A DNA stretch of 64,000 bases from Marasmius tenuissimus (lineage: Eukaryota > Basidiomycota > Agaricomycetes > Agaricales > Marasmiaceae): contig JAQOTA010000060.1 of assembly GCA_029532415.1 (NCBI GenBank), forward strand, positions 1,302,001 through 1,366,000, read 5' to 3'. A program made the position numbers and the translations under genes. Numbering within the stretch: position 1 is the first letter of the stretch; each line of letters opens with the position of its first letter. The notes under the pieces were generated by a model that saw nothing but the letters and a program-made list of their open reading frames with translations, ran no database searches and was not told the origin of the DNA. Positions 45,684 to 58,444 of this stretch are shown here, in pieces.

Positions 45684-47533
45684 ATGGAAGACGACGACAT
45701 CGCGCGTATCAACGGATTTTTGTTTTGCAATCCCCATGGAAGCGAATTTTGCAACAAATGTTGCTACGATCATAGATACACGAACAATTTGCGAATGAAG
45801 AAGCAGTTATCCAAGGCATTCCCAAGACTCTCACAACAAGATCTCCAGGTGAAATGGTGGAGTTCATTTTGAGTATTCAGAGGAGATTCTGACTCTAAAC
45901 CACAGGAACGACCTCCTCTGAGTAATGCACTCGCTTTCGCGATGGACTCCGGGAAGAAAGACGCAGGAGGAGCACCTCTATATCAATGCAAGTTACATAA
46001 CACAATTGACTGTGGCACCTGCTTCGACTGGATTCGCCTGGCGATAGAAAACATCAAGAAAGCTTCTGGTGTTAGGAATGATATTGCCATCGAAGCTTCG
46101 AGAGAGGAGAAACTGAGGTTACTGGCGTGTATGGGAGTCGAGCTTTCGCCCACGACACGCTTGCCAGAAGAAGCTGTTGACAAGAGACTCAAGAGTGCGA
46201 TAGATGCATCTCAGTATTTCTCCAGTGTCATCACAGAAGTACCTCTCAACCCCGCCTCTTTTCCTACGTGGTCCAAATCCGATAAAAAGAACAAGCCACT
46301 TCTCGATGCGGTCCGTCGCGGCAACCCCACTGAAGCTATGGCAGTTGCCAGAGCAAACGGTCAAAACCCACATCCTCTCTTTCAGAACGCATTTCTGGAC
46401 GTTCGGCAGACCCTTATGACGATGGGAAACAACCTGGATAATGGTTGTACGGAGATGATTCTCCAAGACAAAGGGCAAGATTACGCAATATGTCTTCGAG
46501 TGAGTATTGCACTCAAATATAAGAATGAGTTCACTAATCTGGTTTCCCAGGTCCTGGAAGTACGGAAAATCACTGAGGGTGTTCCCATGTTCGTCGTTGC
46601 GTATGGTCGAGGAGCCCACAATCAGCCCCTGAGCACGACTGTGGCATGGATACAGGGAATAATAGATCGGAGCGGCGGTACCGCAACCCAAGTCAACCTT
46701 CGGCAAATCATCTCGACTCCTCAGGAGCAAAACCTTCTTCTAACGATTCTTCATGCAAATTCGAAACGTCTCTCGAACGACTACACGCCTAGTAGACGCA
46801 AGTCTGAGGAAACCTTTATGCTATCATTTCTTCTTCCCATCGGCCCTCTTTCCCAACAGGATATTGGAAAACTGGCCAATCATTCTGGGTGTATTGTGTG
46901 CGGTAACAAGACGGTCAGCAAGTGCTCTGGTTGCCTGTCTGTCGAATACTGTGGTCGAGGTGGGCCCAACGCATATTCTGTAATAACCCCACGGGGATTG
47001 ACCGCTTTACTTCCCTTTCAGATTGTCAGAAGGTTCATTGGAAGGAGCATAAACCCTTGTGTTCTTCTCTCAAAGGTGGGACCTGGCACACAGTAAACGT
47101 ATCTGCTCACTCTCTGGAGTTGCGAATCATGTCGATGCTCGAGAAGCAGCCGATCATTGGAACCTACATCAACAACCAGACTCCACTTCACCCCAGTACC
47201 TTCAATCCCAATGCTTTCACGACCGAAATCAATTCTCAGGACCCTGCCATCCTGGCTCCGAATATTCACGGCGAGAAACCTTTCCTCATCAAGATTCAGT
47301 GTCCCGCGGATGCTCGAGCGCGCTCAATTGGAGCGTCGATGTTGATATACGATAGACAGAGGAGCTTCCAGGCTCATCTCAGTGCAGCCGACGATGAAAA
47401 GGCTTATGGGGAGGCGATGAAGCAGCCTGAGATGGCGACGCGCCTCAAGATCTACAGGTGGGCCAAGCGTGTCGGGGATCGTCAATTGAATATCTGCTTC
47501 GATCGGCCTCCCCCGAAGGATCCTTTGTGGTGA
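45684..47533 (+). CDS. MYND zinc-finger protein, paralogue 1
   Basis: Four exons from ATG 45684 (MEDDDIARINGFLFCNPHGS) to TGA 47531-47533, about 560 residues. The MYND finger is complete after splicing the intron ending at 47022: CIVCGNKTVSKCSGCLSVEY followed by CGRDCQKVHWKEHKPLC, all zinc ligands in place. Two further Cys/His motifs are present: near the N-terminus CNPHGSEFCNKCCYDHR, and around residue 85 CKLHNTIDCGTCFDW. The C-terminus is LKIYRWAKRVGDRQLNICFD and then RPPPKDPLW. MYND fingers bind proline-rich peptides and recruit partner proteins. No SET domain is visible, so a methyltransferase role is not supported. It is closely related along its whole length to the gene at 53176, in the same orientation. 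Confidence 0.88.
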
Positions 47534-48297
47534 TTTCGGACCAGTAGTATGAATAAGCTCGTGAGCACACTGCTTTATTCTACAAAATCATACCTACTGT
47601 CGTCTTACTCGTATTCATTCGTACTGTACTCTTTTTGGTCCACAACGTGAACTCGGCTGACGTCGTTTCTAGTCCTTTCGGCGGGTGAGGCAAAGTTACG
47701 TAACTGCAGACCGTCATAAATGATCGACTCTGGTCCCTGCTTGAACCTCTTTTATCTCTCCCCCACCCCACCCCTCTGCAAATTTTACTGCCAGTCTCCA
47801 CGGCAATAACTCGTTAACCACACGTCTCTTCTCGCTTGCTTCATGAAATAGGACCATCGTGAGGAATAATCAACAGCGGCCGGCAACCATTCGTCTCAGT
47901 GGAGGCTTCATCTTCAACAAACGTGTGTTAGCCTGGGTTCTGGGCAGGATTATTTCCATTAGGACACCTCGACTCTCCACGAATTCTTACACTCTCAGGA
48001 GTTTAGGGCAGTTGATAGAACAGAGTCAATGTGAGTATCGCAATTCTCATTACCGGAATTTACTGAGGCCGGTTATCACCTCGAACAGCCTTGATACGAC
48101 GATAGGCCCTCTCTTTGGGTTTGTATTGCCATAGAACAACAATCCGAGCTCTGGGTAGACTGCGGTGACTTTGCCATAGTCCTCGTGTTCGCACCGTGTA
48201 ACAAGTTCTAAAGCCACATGCTGAAGCCTTCACTGCTATTTCACGCCAGAACGTACTTAGAATATCATTTCTGCTTCTTCCTCATCCACCACCCTAC
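47534..48297. other. Intergenic, no supported gene
   Basis: Downstream flank of MYND paralogue 1 and promoter of the next gene. A 91-codon frame at 47859-48134 has no motif. Confidence 0.5.
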
Positions 48298-49580
48298 ATG
48301 AACTCGACCACAGCTAGTTTCCCTGGTGTAAAGGGACACATTCAACCCCATGTCAGCAACCTTCCTCGACGGAGACCGAAGCGGGCGCCTGCGGACAACC
48401 GATTAACAAAGGCAATGAACCGGGGCCAGGCAGTATCATCATCTTCCGATAACGCATCTGGGAAACAGTCCACCCCGACCTCGACGAACAAAACTAATTA
48501 TCCCACCGACTCTCCCTTTCCCGAAACCTCTCCCTTTCCCGGGCCGTCTCCTGCATCACAATTGCCATCACAATCGACTTCTTTCTCTAGTGAAGACTCA
48601 TCTTCACAGAACAATGCTCCATCACGGTTTGACCCGGACGAATACGTCGTTACGCGGGAAACCACGCCATCTTTACCTCACAGTCTTGCTTTGGCATTGC
48701 CAAAACCGAAAGGCCCTGTTCAACCGCACGCTCACCTTATGCCTCGGCGCAAAAGATGCCAGTTGAGCCCCGGGGAGCAGAAGAAGAGACGGAGGCAAAT
48801 GTGGGAGGAAGGCTTGCACACAGAGGAAGTCATCCATGGGACGGGGGTGTACGTTGCTTTTGATGTGACCGGGATGGATGATCTTGCCTTGCGAGATGAT
48901 CGGCAGGAAGGAAAGGCGACGAAGACGACCACGAGCGGATGAAGAGGTTGGAACGTGCTGACTTCGCGAAGGAAGTCGAAACAAGGCATCTTCAAGGCTT
49001 TAGACGCATCGTCAAGGTCGTTCGATCCCCCGAAGCTGCCGACACACACGGTATCGCCGATGACGGGACGACGCTGGAGTTATCCATTCCCCGAGACTGT
49101 GAGAAGGACGACGGGATACCATGTGTGTCCACAGCGCAGCTCGCTCGTGTCGCAACTCTCTTTCAGGAACAGCATCGCTCGGAACTCCCAGAGGCTGGCG
49201 ATGAGGAGCAGAAGAAAGCCAGGGTCTTGATCACTGTACCTCGCATCAGGGCTACGGATGCGATAGCACTTGCTCTCATTACATGTAGATCATTCGGCCT
49301 GCTTTCTATCCCGTTTGCAAACGCGTCCATGCCGGTCTCGAGGGCTCCTACCCGACCGCCATCTCCCATCGCGTTGTTCACTCACCGCTCCGACTTCCCT
49401 CTATACCTTTTACCTCCTGTCTTACCAGCAGATCCTCTATCACGGGACGGGGCACTGCAACTCCCAGCTCTGGCTCTTTTGGCTCGAACACACGATTTGG
49501 AGGATCTGGCGGAACCCTGGAGAGGTGCATTGTCGTCGTCTGGTGTGGAATTAGTGAATGAAGTTATGATGAATATGTAA
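48298..49580 (+). CDS. Hypothetical protein in two overlapping frames (frameshift or missed intron)
   Basis: Frame 1 runs 48298-48942 (214 codons). It has a basic, Pro/Ser-rich N-terminus (VKGHIQPHVSNLPRRRPKR and a near-repeat PVQPHAHLMPRRKR), then VIHGTGVYVAFDVTGMDDLA. Frame 2 runs 48939-49580 (213 codons): ERADFAKEVETRHLQGFRRI, VLITVPRIRATDAIALALIT, AEPWRGALSSSGVELVNE. Codon phase shifts by one base near 48915-48938. Frame 2 read upstream gives GDEDDHERMKRLERA, a natural continuation of frame 1. The best splice I found needs a weak acceptor (intron 48849-48910). Either an unrecognised intron, a real frameshift, or an assembly error explains this. Family not recognised, and no membrane segment seen. 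Confidence 0.6.
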
Positions 49581-51098
49581 ACTCTGTCTATCTTACGGGG
49601 ACCTTTAGAGTTTAGATTTTAGTTAGACCTTAGTACATATAGTCCTAGATGCATTTGTGTATATATCTACTGTAAACACGCCCATTGCTATCGCTCCAGT
49701 TTCAACTCTTCCCTCCAACTTCCCTCGGCAGATGCCATTGCCTGCCGGACATAATCTATCCAGCCGGATCGATAAACTCGGTAGACGCGAATCGGAATCC
49801 GGACCCAAAGAAAACGTTTGATACACGCGATGTCTTTCTGTCTACTACCACCACGGACAGGACATATCTCTAGCTCGCTCAACATACGTCTATCCAATAC
49901 AGCAATTTTCGCAAAATAACGTCGATTTTGGCCGTGTTGAAGATCCCTCATCTTCGCGCCTCACAATGGGAGCGAACAAGTGGTACCCCTTCTCAGGAGC
50001 TTCTTCGACGCCACTTCTGAGGCGGATATAGACGAAGATAACGTCGAAACAGAGACAAATCATTCATCTCGGGTTCAAATGGAAAGAGGAAAGGAGACGA
50101 AGCCCATATGCCAGCGGGAAAGGATGGGGATATCTGGGATAGGTGAGTTCTCTGACTATATGATCTGAGAAACACCAGGCCTGATGACTGAACATCTTGC
50201 GGCGATAGTCGATCATCTATGCTCATCTATGTCAGCTATGGAACACATCACTGTGTGGCGAACGCCACGAATATCACCGCCTTCCCCCGTTTCCTTCGTC
50301 GTTCATGAACTCAGGAATGAGTCCTAGCCCTCACCCTACACACCTGCTTTCTGGGAATGACACGGCAGGCGAATGACGGCAGTACATGATACTACCACGG
50401 AGAAGGGCTTAAACCGATACCTCACCGTTTGCCTTCTCTGGGCAAACGGGCACTTGAGATGCGTTATCATCCCACGCGAAGTCGTCATCTGGCTGAGCTC
50501 TATTCGCTGCGGTTCAGCGAATACGAAGCCAGTCTTTCGTCGTCGAATTACCAGAAACGGTCGACACGGAGTCACCCCAGATGCAACGTTCATCAACGTC
50601 GATTCCGATTCGTCCTAGCAGCGGCATCGTGCCCGATAGTCAATGAACATCCTCCTTGGTTACTCCATTCATCGCGGGAGATACGCAGAAATGCCAGGCC
50701 AATGACTCGAACATTGATAACCCGTTGTCAAGCCTGGGCAAGATCTCGGAAAATGAATGACCTGGATAGCGACACCATCAGAAGGTAGATGCCAACGACG
50801 CAGTTTCGATAGGCAACTCGTACCCTACACCCCATTCACTTTTCATTTCCGAGACGCCTCCCATGACACGCCACCGACCGGTACATAAATGGGCTCTCGA
50901 GACCTTGATGCTCTCTGCTTCGATTTCTAGTGCCCACGCTCTGCCGGAACCCTGGCACCGTCATGTGTCTGATGTAAACTTGAGCGATATTCGACAAAGT
51001 CTACCCCCCCTTTCGCATCTTATAAACACCCGTAAAAGCTTCTCACAACGGTTCCTTTCCTACCCGATTAGCTTGAGCTCCACCCCCATACTCAACCA
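49581..51098. other. 1.5 kb without a supported gene
   Basis: Open frames on both strands (for example 50429-50788 plus, 49688-49951 minus) show no motif. The promoter of the four-helix/TPR gene lies at the right end. Confidence 0.4.
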
Positions 51099-52946
51099 AT
51101 GGCCGATGGGCTGTCCCTACTTACGACTGTCATTACTCTTGGGTGGAAGCTTCAAGACGCGGTCGAAAAGGTATGAGGTGGTCTCTCGCCTCTCGTAGCT
51201 AGTTGACGGGTCTCTAGATAAAGGGAAATAAGGAGGCCCATCGTGCACTGGTCCATCGTATCAATGCCTCCCTCAAATCGCTCGACGGCGAATACAACAA
51301 GGTGTCTGTGAAAAAACATCCCTCCCTCGTCAAGTCAATCAAAAAGTTGAAATCGTCAGTACCTCGATCAATCAATAACAGATAATCAATTTCAATGTAC
51401 AGTCGCGATATAGAGATCTCGAGTATGGATTGGATTGCTGCTACAAGCCAACAGCTCGTGCTGGACTGTCGTGCATGAGAAGTTGGTTCCATACCGATTC
51501 GATTGAAGCTGCTCTCAAGGTGATCGAGAGACAGATATCAGCCTGTTTTCAGGAGTTCACAGTGAGCTTGTCTGGTCTTATTCTGGCATCTCGGTACTAA
51601 CCAACATTTTATAGGCTCTCAGTACTCTCCGTATTGAGCGCAGATTAGGGCAGCATAACGTCGAGGTCAACCACAAGCTCGATGAGCTACTACTTAGAGC
51701 CCCCCAAAAGCCGCGTGGCAAGAGTCCCACAATATCTACCTCTCCCAGTCACCGGGTGCTGCACAAGGTTCACAAGCCAGTTTCATCGGTATGTTTCGTG
51801 TGCCGGATCTAGGAGTGACTACCATGTCCATTCCCAGGTTGCAAAGTCTGACAAGTCGGACCTTTCTACACGTTCCTCCATCTCGGTCCCGAAATCCCAC
51901 TCATCGGATCGGCTACATACAAGTCAGGTATGTCTCGAGATCACAAATTCACTTGCGCTTGTTGACCGTAATCTCAGCGCATCGCCAATGTTCATGTTAT
52001 TCTTCCGCCCAGACAACTTTCAACTTCCAGCGCTTCCACCACCTCCACCCGAGGTACAGACTCTGCGAGCAGCCAGCCTTCTGTACTATCGCCCCAGACA
52101 CAGGCTGATAATCTGGACTCCGAGTACAGACGACTTCGCGCTCTTAACTTCCCCTCTGCCGCCGTGACAGCGGCGCGAAAGGCTATAGCCTTTCGTCGTA
52201 TCGTTTGTTCGAAGGACCGAAGTGCTGCCAACGTCGCGGATCTCGCTCGGTCGTTGACCTACGTCGGACGAGGTCTAAGAGACTTGTACGGTCTCGACTC
52301 ACAATTGGGGCGCGCTGAGCGACACCAGGAAGAAATCTTCACCGTTTTGACGGAATGTGTACGCCTGTACAAGGAGGCCTTTAGGGCTGACAACGCCTTC
52401 AGGCTTGATCTGGCGATGGCGTTGTACAATTTGTCGATACGTCATGTCGAGAGTTGGACGAAGAAGAGAGCCCCTCAGTCGGTTTGCGATGCCAGGCGTG
52501 GAGGAGTTACGGTTGGTGACCTGAAGGTTATGAACGGCGACGCGAACCTCGCTGGGGCTCTGGAAGCTGCGAACGAATCTGTTCACCATTTCCAGATTTT
52601 GGAAAATGAAGAGCCGGAGCTGTATGGCACGGAGCTGGCCAATGCGCTTCTCAACCTATCGTACATTCTCACAGATCTTGGGAGGAATGTAGGGGCCTTG
52701 AGAACGGCTCGGCGGGCAGTTTCCCTGTGCTACCAATATGTGGAGAGCTTGGATCAGCACTCTGGGATGAGGAGTGTATCGGAGCAAAACGAGGAGAGGT
52801 CAAAGAGAACACACATGTTGCATAAAACTTTGATGCGCGTCTCATGGTGTTTGGAATATCTGGGAAGGAAAGAGGAGTCAGGCGAGGCTGAATTGGAGGC
52901 ACATACAGTTCTGAAGAAGCAGAGTCCCCTTCTTGGTACCTCATGA
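51099..52946 (+). CDS. Four-helix-bundle (MLKL-NTD-like) plus TPR protein
   Basis: Exons 51099-51170, 51218-51358, 51403-51561 and 51615-51767 are all whole-codon lengths and join in phase. Later exons lead to one that is open through 52946. The N-terminus (LSLLTTVITLGWKLQDAVEK, then IKGNKEAHRALVHRINASLK) resembles the helical adaptor domain related to the N-terminus of mixed-lineage kinase-like proteins, which agaricomycetes place at the front of many NLR-like proteins. The middle is Ser-rich and disordered. The C-terminal about 260 residues are TPR-like helices: DVADLARSLTYVGRGL-type repeats, DLAMALYNLSIRHVESW, ELANALLNLSYILTDLGRN and VSWCLEYLGRKEESGEAE. No nucleotide-binding domain is present. 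A signalling or cell-death role is inference. It sits between the two MYND paralogues on the same strand. Confidence 0.78.
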
Positions 52947-53175
52947 TCACGATGCATGACGATCAATTATGTATATTCTTTTGTTTTTATTCTTATTTGC
53001 ACTGAACGACAATAATGAAATCATGAATCTGTAGTCTTTTCCCAATCTCACCGGATGTTGGCCGTCCGGATATCAAGCACCCATGGGTGTCCAAATGGAG
53101 TAACTCGCTTGGGTGCTTTGACCTCACTGCTTTGGCATTCCCTTAGACTCTTTACAAACCCCTCTGCTCCCGCCA

Positions 53176-54992
53176 ATGTTCGATAACATCGTCATCAATG
53201 GCTTCATGTTCTGTGAGCCCCATGGCAGTGAATATTGTCATTCATGTAGTTGCGATCACCGAATGTGTAACAACATCAGGATCGAAGAAGAATTAGCTCA
53301 GGCTTTTCCAGGAATCTCAGAAGAAAAACTTCTGGTGCGTCGAACTACGAAGACCATGCAATGACCTGCGTCTCTGATGAGCCCTTCGACGGCAGGATCG
53401 CCCACCACTCGCCAACGTTATCAAGGGCAAGGCGACTCGATCCAAGAAGAAAGACTCGAATGGCGATACCCTCTACGAATGCGTCACCCACCAGAAAGTC
53501 GATTGTGACGTCTGCTTCAATTGGGGAAAGCACGTAGTAGATCAATTTCAACGGGTAGCCAAAACATTTGGGAAAGAAATACCCGTTGAGTTGACTAGAG
53601 ACGAGAAGTTGGGGTTAATGCATACGATGGGGATCGAGCTTCCAACCACAACGCAACTTCCAGACGATGCGCTCGACAAAAAGCTCCGAAATGCTGTCGA
53701 CGCGGCACAGTACTTCAACATGGTTGTCGCGAAATCATCCATCGATCCGGTAACCTTACCTGCTTGGCCAGTAAAGTCATCGCTCCAAGAGGCGACTGCA
53801 AGGGGAAACATTGGGGAAGGACTGGGTAGGGACGGAATACTGAGGGCGAAGGGTAAAAGTCCGTTTCCCCAGTACGAGGGAGTCTTTCTAGAAGTGAGGC
53901 GAACTGTGAGGACGATTGCAGAGGGAGTGGACCAAGGGACCAAATGCTACCTGCTGCAAAACGAGGACCAGTCGGGCGCTATCATCCTTCGAGTGAGTTT
54001 TTCATTCCCAGGGCAAGCTCGCAGCTTGCTGAAGGCAGATTAACTTGCAGATAGTCGAAACGCGCAAGATCGAGCGTGATGAGGAGGGAGTACCGGTTCT
54101 TTTGGTACTATACGGCTACGCATCGCGTGAAACACCAGCTCACGACAAGTTGAGCTGGCTCGCAGACAAGATGACCAATGGTGTCCAGTGCGGTCAATTC
54201 GCCCTCGCCACCGAGGCACAGAAGCTTCTTCTCACGTTTTTGCACATGAACGCGAAACGTCTCCCATCCAAATACCGCCCCGCTCGCGGAGCCTTTGAGA
54301 CGCAGTTCATTCCATCGTTCATTCTTCCCATCGGACCTATTAGTCAACAGGATACGGGGAGCCTCACCAAATCTGCGGGATGCGTAGTTTGCGGCAACAA
54401 GACCACAAAGAAATGCTCTGCATGCCTCTCGGTCGACTACTGCAGTCCCGGTCAGCCCCGTTATGTCGTTGTGTTCGTGTTCACAGGCTAACAGAATGCA
54501 TGAACAGAATGCCAAAGAGGCCATTGGCAAGAGCACAAGCCTGCATGCAAATCTCTGAAGGGAGGCCGCTGGCGAACCGTCGAGGTTGTGACGCAGGGAG
54601 AATACATGGCCTCGATTCTCGGTAAAGATGCCAATGGTATGGTGGCCAGCTCCTTCAGCTTCCAAGACACGTTCCAGTCCATGCGAGGGGCCAAATCGAC
54701 ACCAGTATCAGAGATGTCACCGGCTTCAAATATACATGGGAATAATCCATTCCTTGTCAAGATCCAGAAGGCAATGGGAGGTGATGCAGGGGCGATGTTG
54801 ATGTATGATCGACAAAAGAGTTTCCAGTTCAATCTGGTTCGCGCAAAGGATACGGCAGCACATACAGAGGCGTTGAAGCAGATGTCCACTAGCGCAACTG
54901 GTCTCAAGATCTATAGATGGGCGAAACAGACCGGTGACCGTCAGCTCAGCGTATGCTTTGACCGACCACCACCAAGTGACCCCTTATGGTGA
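53176..54992 (+). CDS. MYND zinc-finger protein, paralogue 2
   Basis: About four exons from ATG 53176 (MFDNIVINGFMFCEPHGSEY) to the stop at 54992, about 550 residues. It mirrors the gene at 45684 throughout: N-terminal CEPHGSEYCHSCSCDHR, then CVTHQKVDCDVCFNW, DEKLGLMHTMGIELPTTTQL, VFLEVRRTVRTIAEGVDQG and FIPSFILPIGPISQQDTGSL. The MYND finger is CVVCGNKTTKKCSACLSVDY followed by CSPECQRGHWQEHKPAC, complete after removing the intron at about 54452-54504. The end is LKIYRWAKQTGDRQLSVCFD and then RPPPSDPLW. All zinc ligands are kept, so both paralogues look functional. The intervening 5.6 kb holds two unrelated genes, so later insertion or a wider segmental event separated the copies. Confidence 0.88.
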
Positions 54993-55123
54993 AGAATTGC
55001 ATTCTGACTCCCTTTGCCCGACATATTGATCGTGCAGTGTACCATAGTGTGGCTTTGTATCGTATTACCCAGCACGTTCTACTAGACATGAATACCAAGC
55101 GCCTTATTTTGCGCGGTACCGCG

Positions 55124-58100
55124 TTATAGTTGTATTACGAGGGTCCAGTTGTCAGCGACGAGGACCCTGGGATCCTTGATAGTGAGCATACTGGCCTTTC
55201 CTTCCTTCTTGTCCCCAGCAGTTACCCCAGGGGCATACTCCCAAGTCAACTCCTTTCCGCTTCCTTCAACCTTGACACTAGTCGGTTTGCCACTGAGTCC
55301 AACGACGACGACCTTCTCCATCCTGACATCCTTCACGGTCTTTGCGTATGCGTTTGAAGGATCATACTTCGCCAGCGCAACGCCTTCCACAGCTTGCTGA
55401 GGTTTTGACTTGCCAAGGTCGTTGCTTGTAATGCGGATGGTCTTCTTTTGCTGCTCAGCGACGAATTCACGCCAAACAAAGTTGCCGTTGCGGTACGAGT
55501 AGGAAACACCGTCATCGAGATATAATTCACCTCGTGCGGATCCCGTCTTACTGAGGGCGACACGAAGGGTGAAAGGGTCGGATTTCATCAGTGGCGCCGA
55601 TCTCCTTGGTCGTTCACGGGTGGCCAAGATTGATCCACCACGGATGAACAAGGGAATTTGGTGAAGGGCAGCGGGGACGGTAATTTGCTTGCCCTTTGAG
55701 CTTCCGCGGTAGGCATGGTGGTTAAAGTAGTTGTAATAGACCTAGTTGGCGTGTGAGTAGGTTGAATGAATGGATTGGAAATCAACCTCACCTGGTCCTC
55801 GGGGATATAGACCGTGGCTTCAGTAGCACCCTTCTCGGTGACCGGTTTTACGAGCAATCCAGAGGAGCCGACCCAGAACTGGTCGTCGATTTCAAATCCA
55901 GCCTTGTCTTTCGGGAACATAACATATTGTGGGCTACCAGAATGGTGAGCTTACATGTGACCTAGCGAGTACGACCTGGGCTTACCGAACTACAGGAAGA
56001 CCGGTCACAGTGGTCTCACGGAACGCTGTGTACCAGATAGGCAACATGCTGTATCTCAGGCGCAAGAGATCGCGTACAATACTCTTGTATGGTTCGTCGA
56101 GGAGGTAGGGTTCACGCCTCTTGGTATCGATGTGTGCATGGGCTCGGAAGAATGGCGAAAAGATGCCAACTTCGTACCATCGAACAAGCATTTCAGGCTC
56201 AGGATTGCCGAAGAAACCTCCAATGTCCGCTACATCACTCAGTTAGTCAATGCGTTCCTGGCACACCTTGGGGATGGACTCACAGCCAGCGAAAGCGAAA
56301 CCACCGACTCCGTTGGCGAGGACCATCTTGATACCGACGGCCATATGCTCCCATGTTCCAAGGTTGTCGCCGGTCCACATAGCACCAAATCTCTGAGACC
56401 CGGCGAAGAACGCACGAGTGAGTACGAAAGGACGCTGAGGAGGATCAGTGCGAGCGGCGACAGCCTGGTAGGTCAGGTTACTCTACGAGGATATAATCAG
56501 TACACGAGGCGTATAATTCCTGTAATGAACTTACGAAGAGCATTCCGTTGATGTTGTGAATATCACGGTGCTCCCAACCGCCGTGGTGAAGGTTGTCCTT
56601 TGGCATGGTAATTTCGGGACCATTGAATACGGATGGCTGTTGTCACCAGTGAGCACAAAGCCTAGCTGATTCAAACTGGGAATCTACCTCGTTCATGTCA
56701 TTCCAGATATGAATATCAGTCGTACTTTCGGTCCATGACCAAGAACCCTTCTTCTCGGGCTTGTAAAGATCGATATACCACTGCCAAGTCGCAGGGTTAA
56801 ACATGTCAAGCCAGACACTGCTTCCAGGCCAGCACCATCCTTCGTATTCACTCGAGCTCTTTGTCTTGACAAGAAGGTCGCGTTCCTTTGCTTCTTCATA
56901 AACGGGGTAGTTGGAAGTACGCTTGACGTGAGGATCCACGATCGCGACCATCTACAGCAGATTCGTTATCCAGAAAGTTCCCTGGCGGAAACGCTTGGTC
57001 ACTCACCTTGCGACCAACAGCAGCCACGTCGTTTGTCATTTCGACGGGGTCAGGGAAGTTCTTCTTGTCCCACATGAAGTACATGTGGTCCTCAGCGTAT
57101 TCGATATCTAGCCAGAATACGTCTACTGGGAAGTCGTCCTCGTCGAATCGCTTCTGCACGGTCCGAACGTCGTCCGAGCTGACATAGTTCCATCTGCATT
57201 GGTGGTATCCCAAACTCCATTGTGCGGGAAGGGGGGTTGTACCGACTAGGCGCGCCCATTGAGCGAATATGTCTTCAGGAGTTGGGCCTGGCATAAGAAA
57301 TATATCCATGATACCAGACTCGGATATCCAGTGAGTCTCAGTGGATTTATCTGAGCCATGTCCGATGTCGATCCAGGTTTCTGAGCCGACGGCGTGGAAG
57401 ACACCAACAGTCGAGTCGACTGATTGGGCGTGCATGACAGGGATAGAACCGTACAATGACATGGTCGAGGATGCGAGATATTCGAAAACGTCAGCATTGT
57501 AGAGACGGAACGGGTCGGTGAATGTGGGTGAATCCCCAGTCGTGGTGGGGAGGGCGAGGTTGGTGGCGTGTTGTGGGATACCATAGACGGTTGCATGATT
57601 CGGGAAGTTGATGTCGATGGAAAGAGACTCAGGACCTTGGAGCAGGCGATGAGTAGCGCCCAGAGCAGACGTGAATTGACATACCCTTTGGCTTAGAATC
57701 TGTCCAAGATGAGAAGCTTTCGTCCCAATAGGCATCCTCGCTGTCGCCCTCGAACCAAGCTCGAGGATTGACTGGCTTCGTTTCTTCAACTTGGATGGGT
57801 GCTTGTTCCGAGCCTGCATCTAAAGCAATTTCGCCCTCAGGCTTAGCCTCCTCGTCCTTCTTTTCCTCAACTTTTGGTTCCTCCTTGACGCGGAAGTGTT
57901 CCATATGAAGTAAACCCTGGCCATTGAGAACAACCTGTTCTTTGCCATTTCGCAGCAAAGACACCTTCAACGGCTCGTACTGCACAACCACTTCAATTTC
58001 CTTCTTTGTGCCATACACTGCTCGAGTATCCTTCTTCCCTTTGGTCCATGAAATGGTCTTGCTGATTGTGGGTTCAGCAACCAAAGCCCACGATGTCGCC

Positions 58101-58444
58101 TCGTCGTATCGCTTCCTCAGTCCGTCAACCTCATCCATACGAACCCTAACAACACCATCATCATGCACCCGAACTTCTAATCCAAACTTGATGTCGGGAT
58201 ACAGCGACGACTTGACTGCAGCCTTTACGACGGCTTGTTCAGATGAAATTGAGATGGAGGAGGGGTCGACAGTATAAGGTGACTTCCAGGATGTCGAGGC
58301 TTCCTTTGCCCGGGAAGAGAGAGCACGGCCTCGACGACAGAAACCGGATTGGGAACAAGTTTTAAAGTCATGGGATTTAACGGCGAGTACGTCTGGTGCC
58401 GTGAGCAATAATGAGAGACCGCTGAAAAGCGCAGCCCAACGCAT
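55124..58444 (-). CDS. ROT2: Glucosidase II alpha subunit (GH31)
   Basis: This ER enzyme trims the two inner alpha-1,3-glucoses from N-glycans during glycoprotein folding. ATG 58444 begins a clear signal peptide ([20 protein letters not shown]), followed by the family N-terminus [20 protein letters not shown]. An acidic linker ([16 protein letters not shown]) precedes the GH31 barrel. Barrel motifs: [39 protein letters not shown] (catalytic Asp) completed across an intron by PSVFNG, and [20 protein letters not shown]. The C-terminal beta domains end at the stop at 55124 ([11 protein letters not shown]). About 960 residues are expected, the normal size. No disruption seen. The regulatory beta subunit is not in this window. 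Confidence 0.93.

Noticed and set aside
45684..47533. SET-domain methyltransferase of the SMYD type
   Set aside because: The MYND finger is clear but no SET motifs are present, so only a MYND protein is called.
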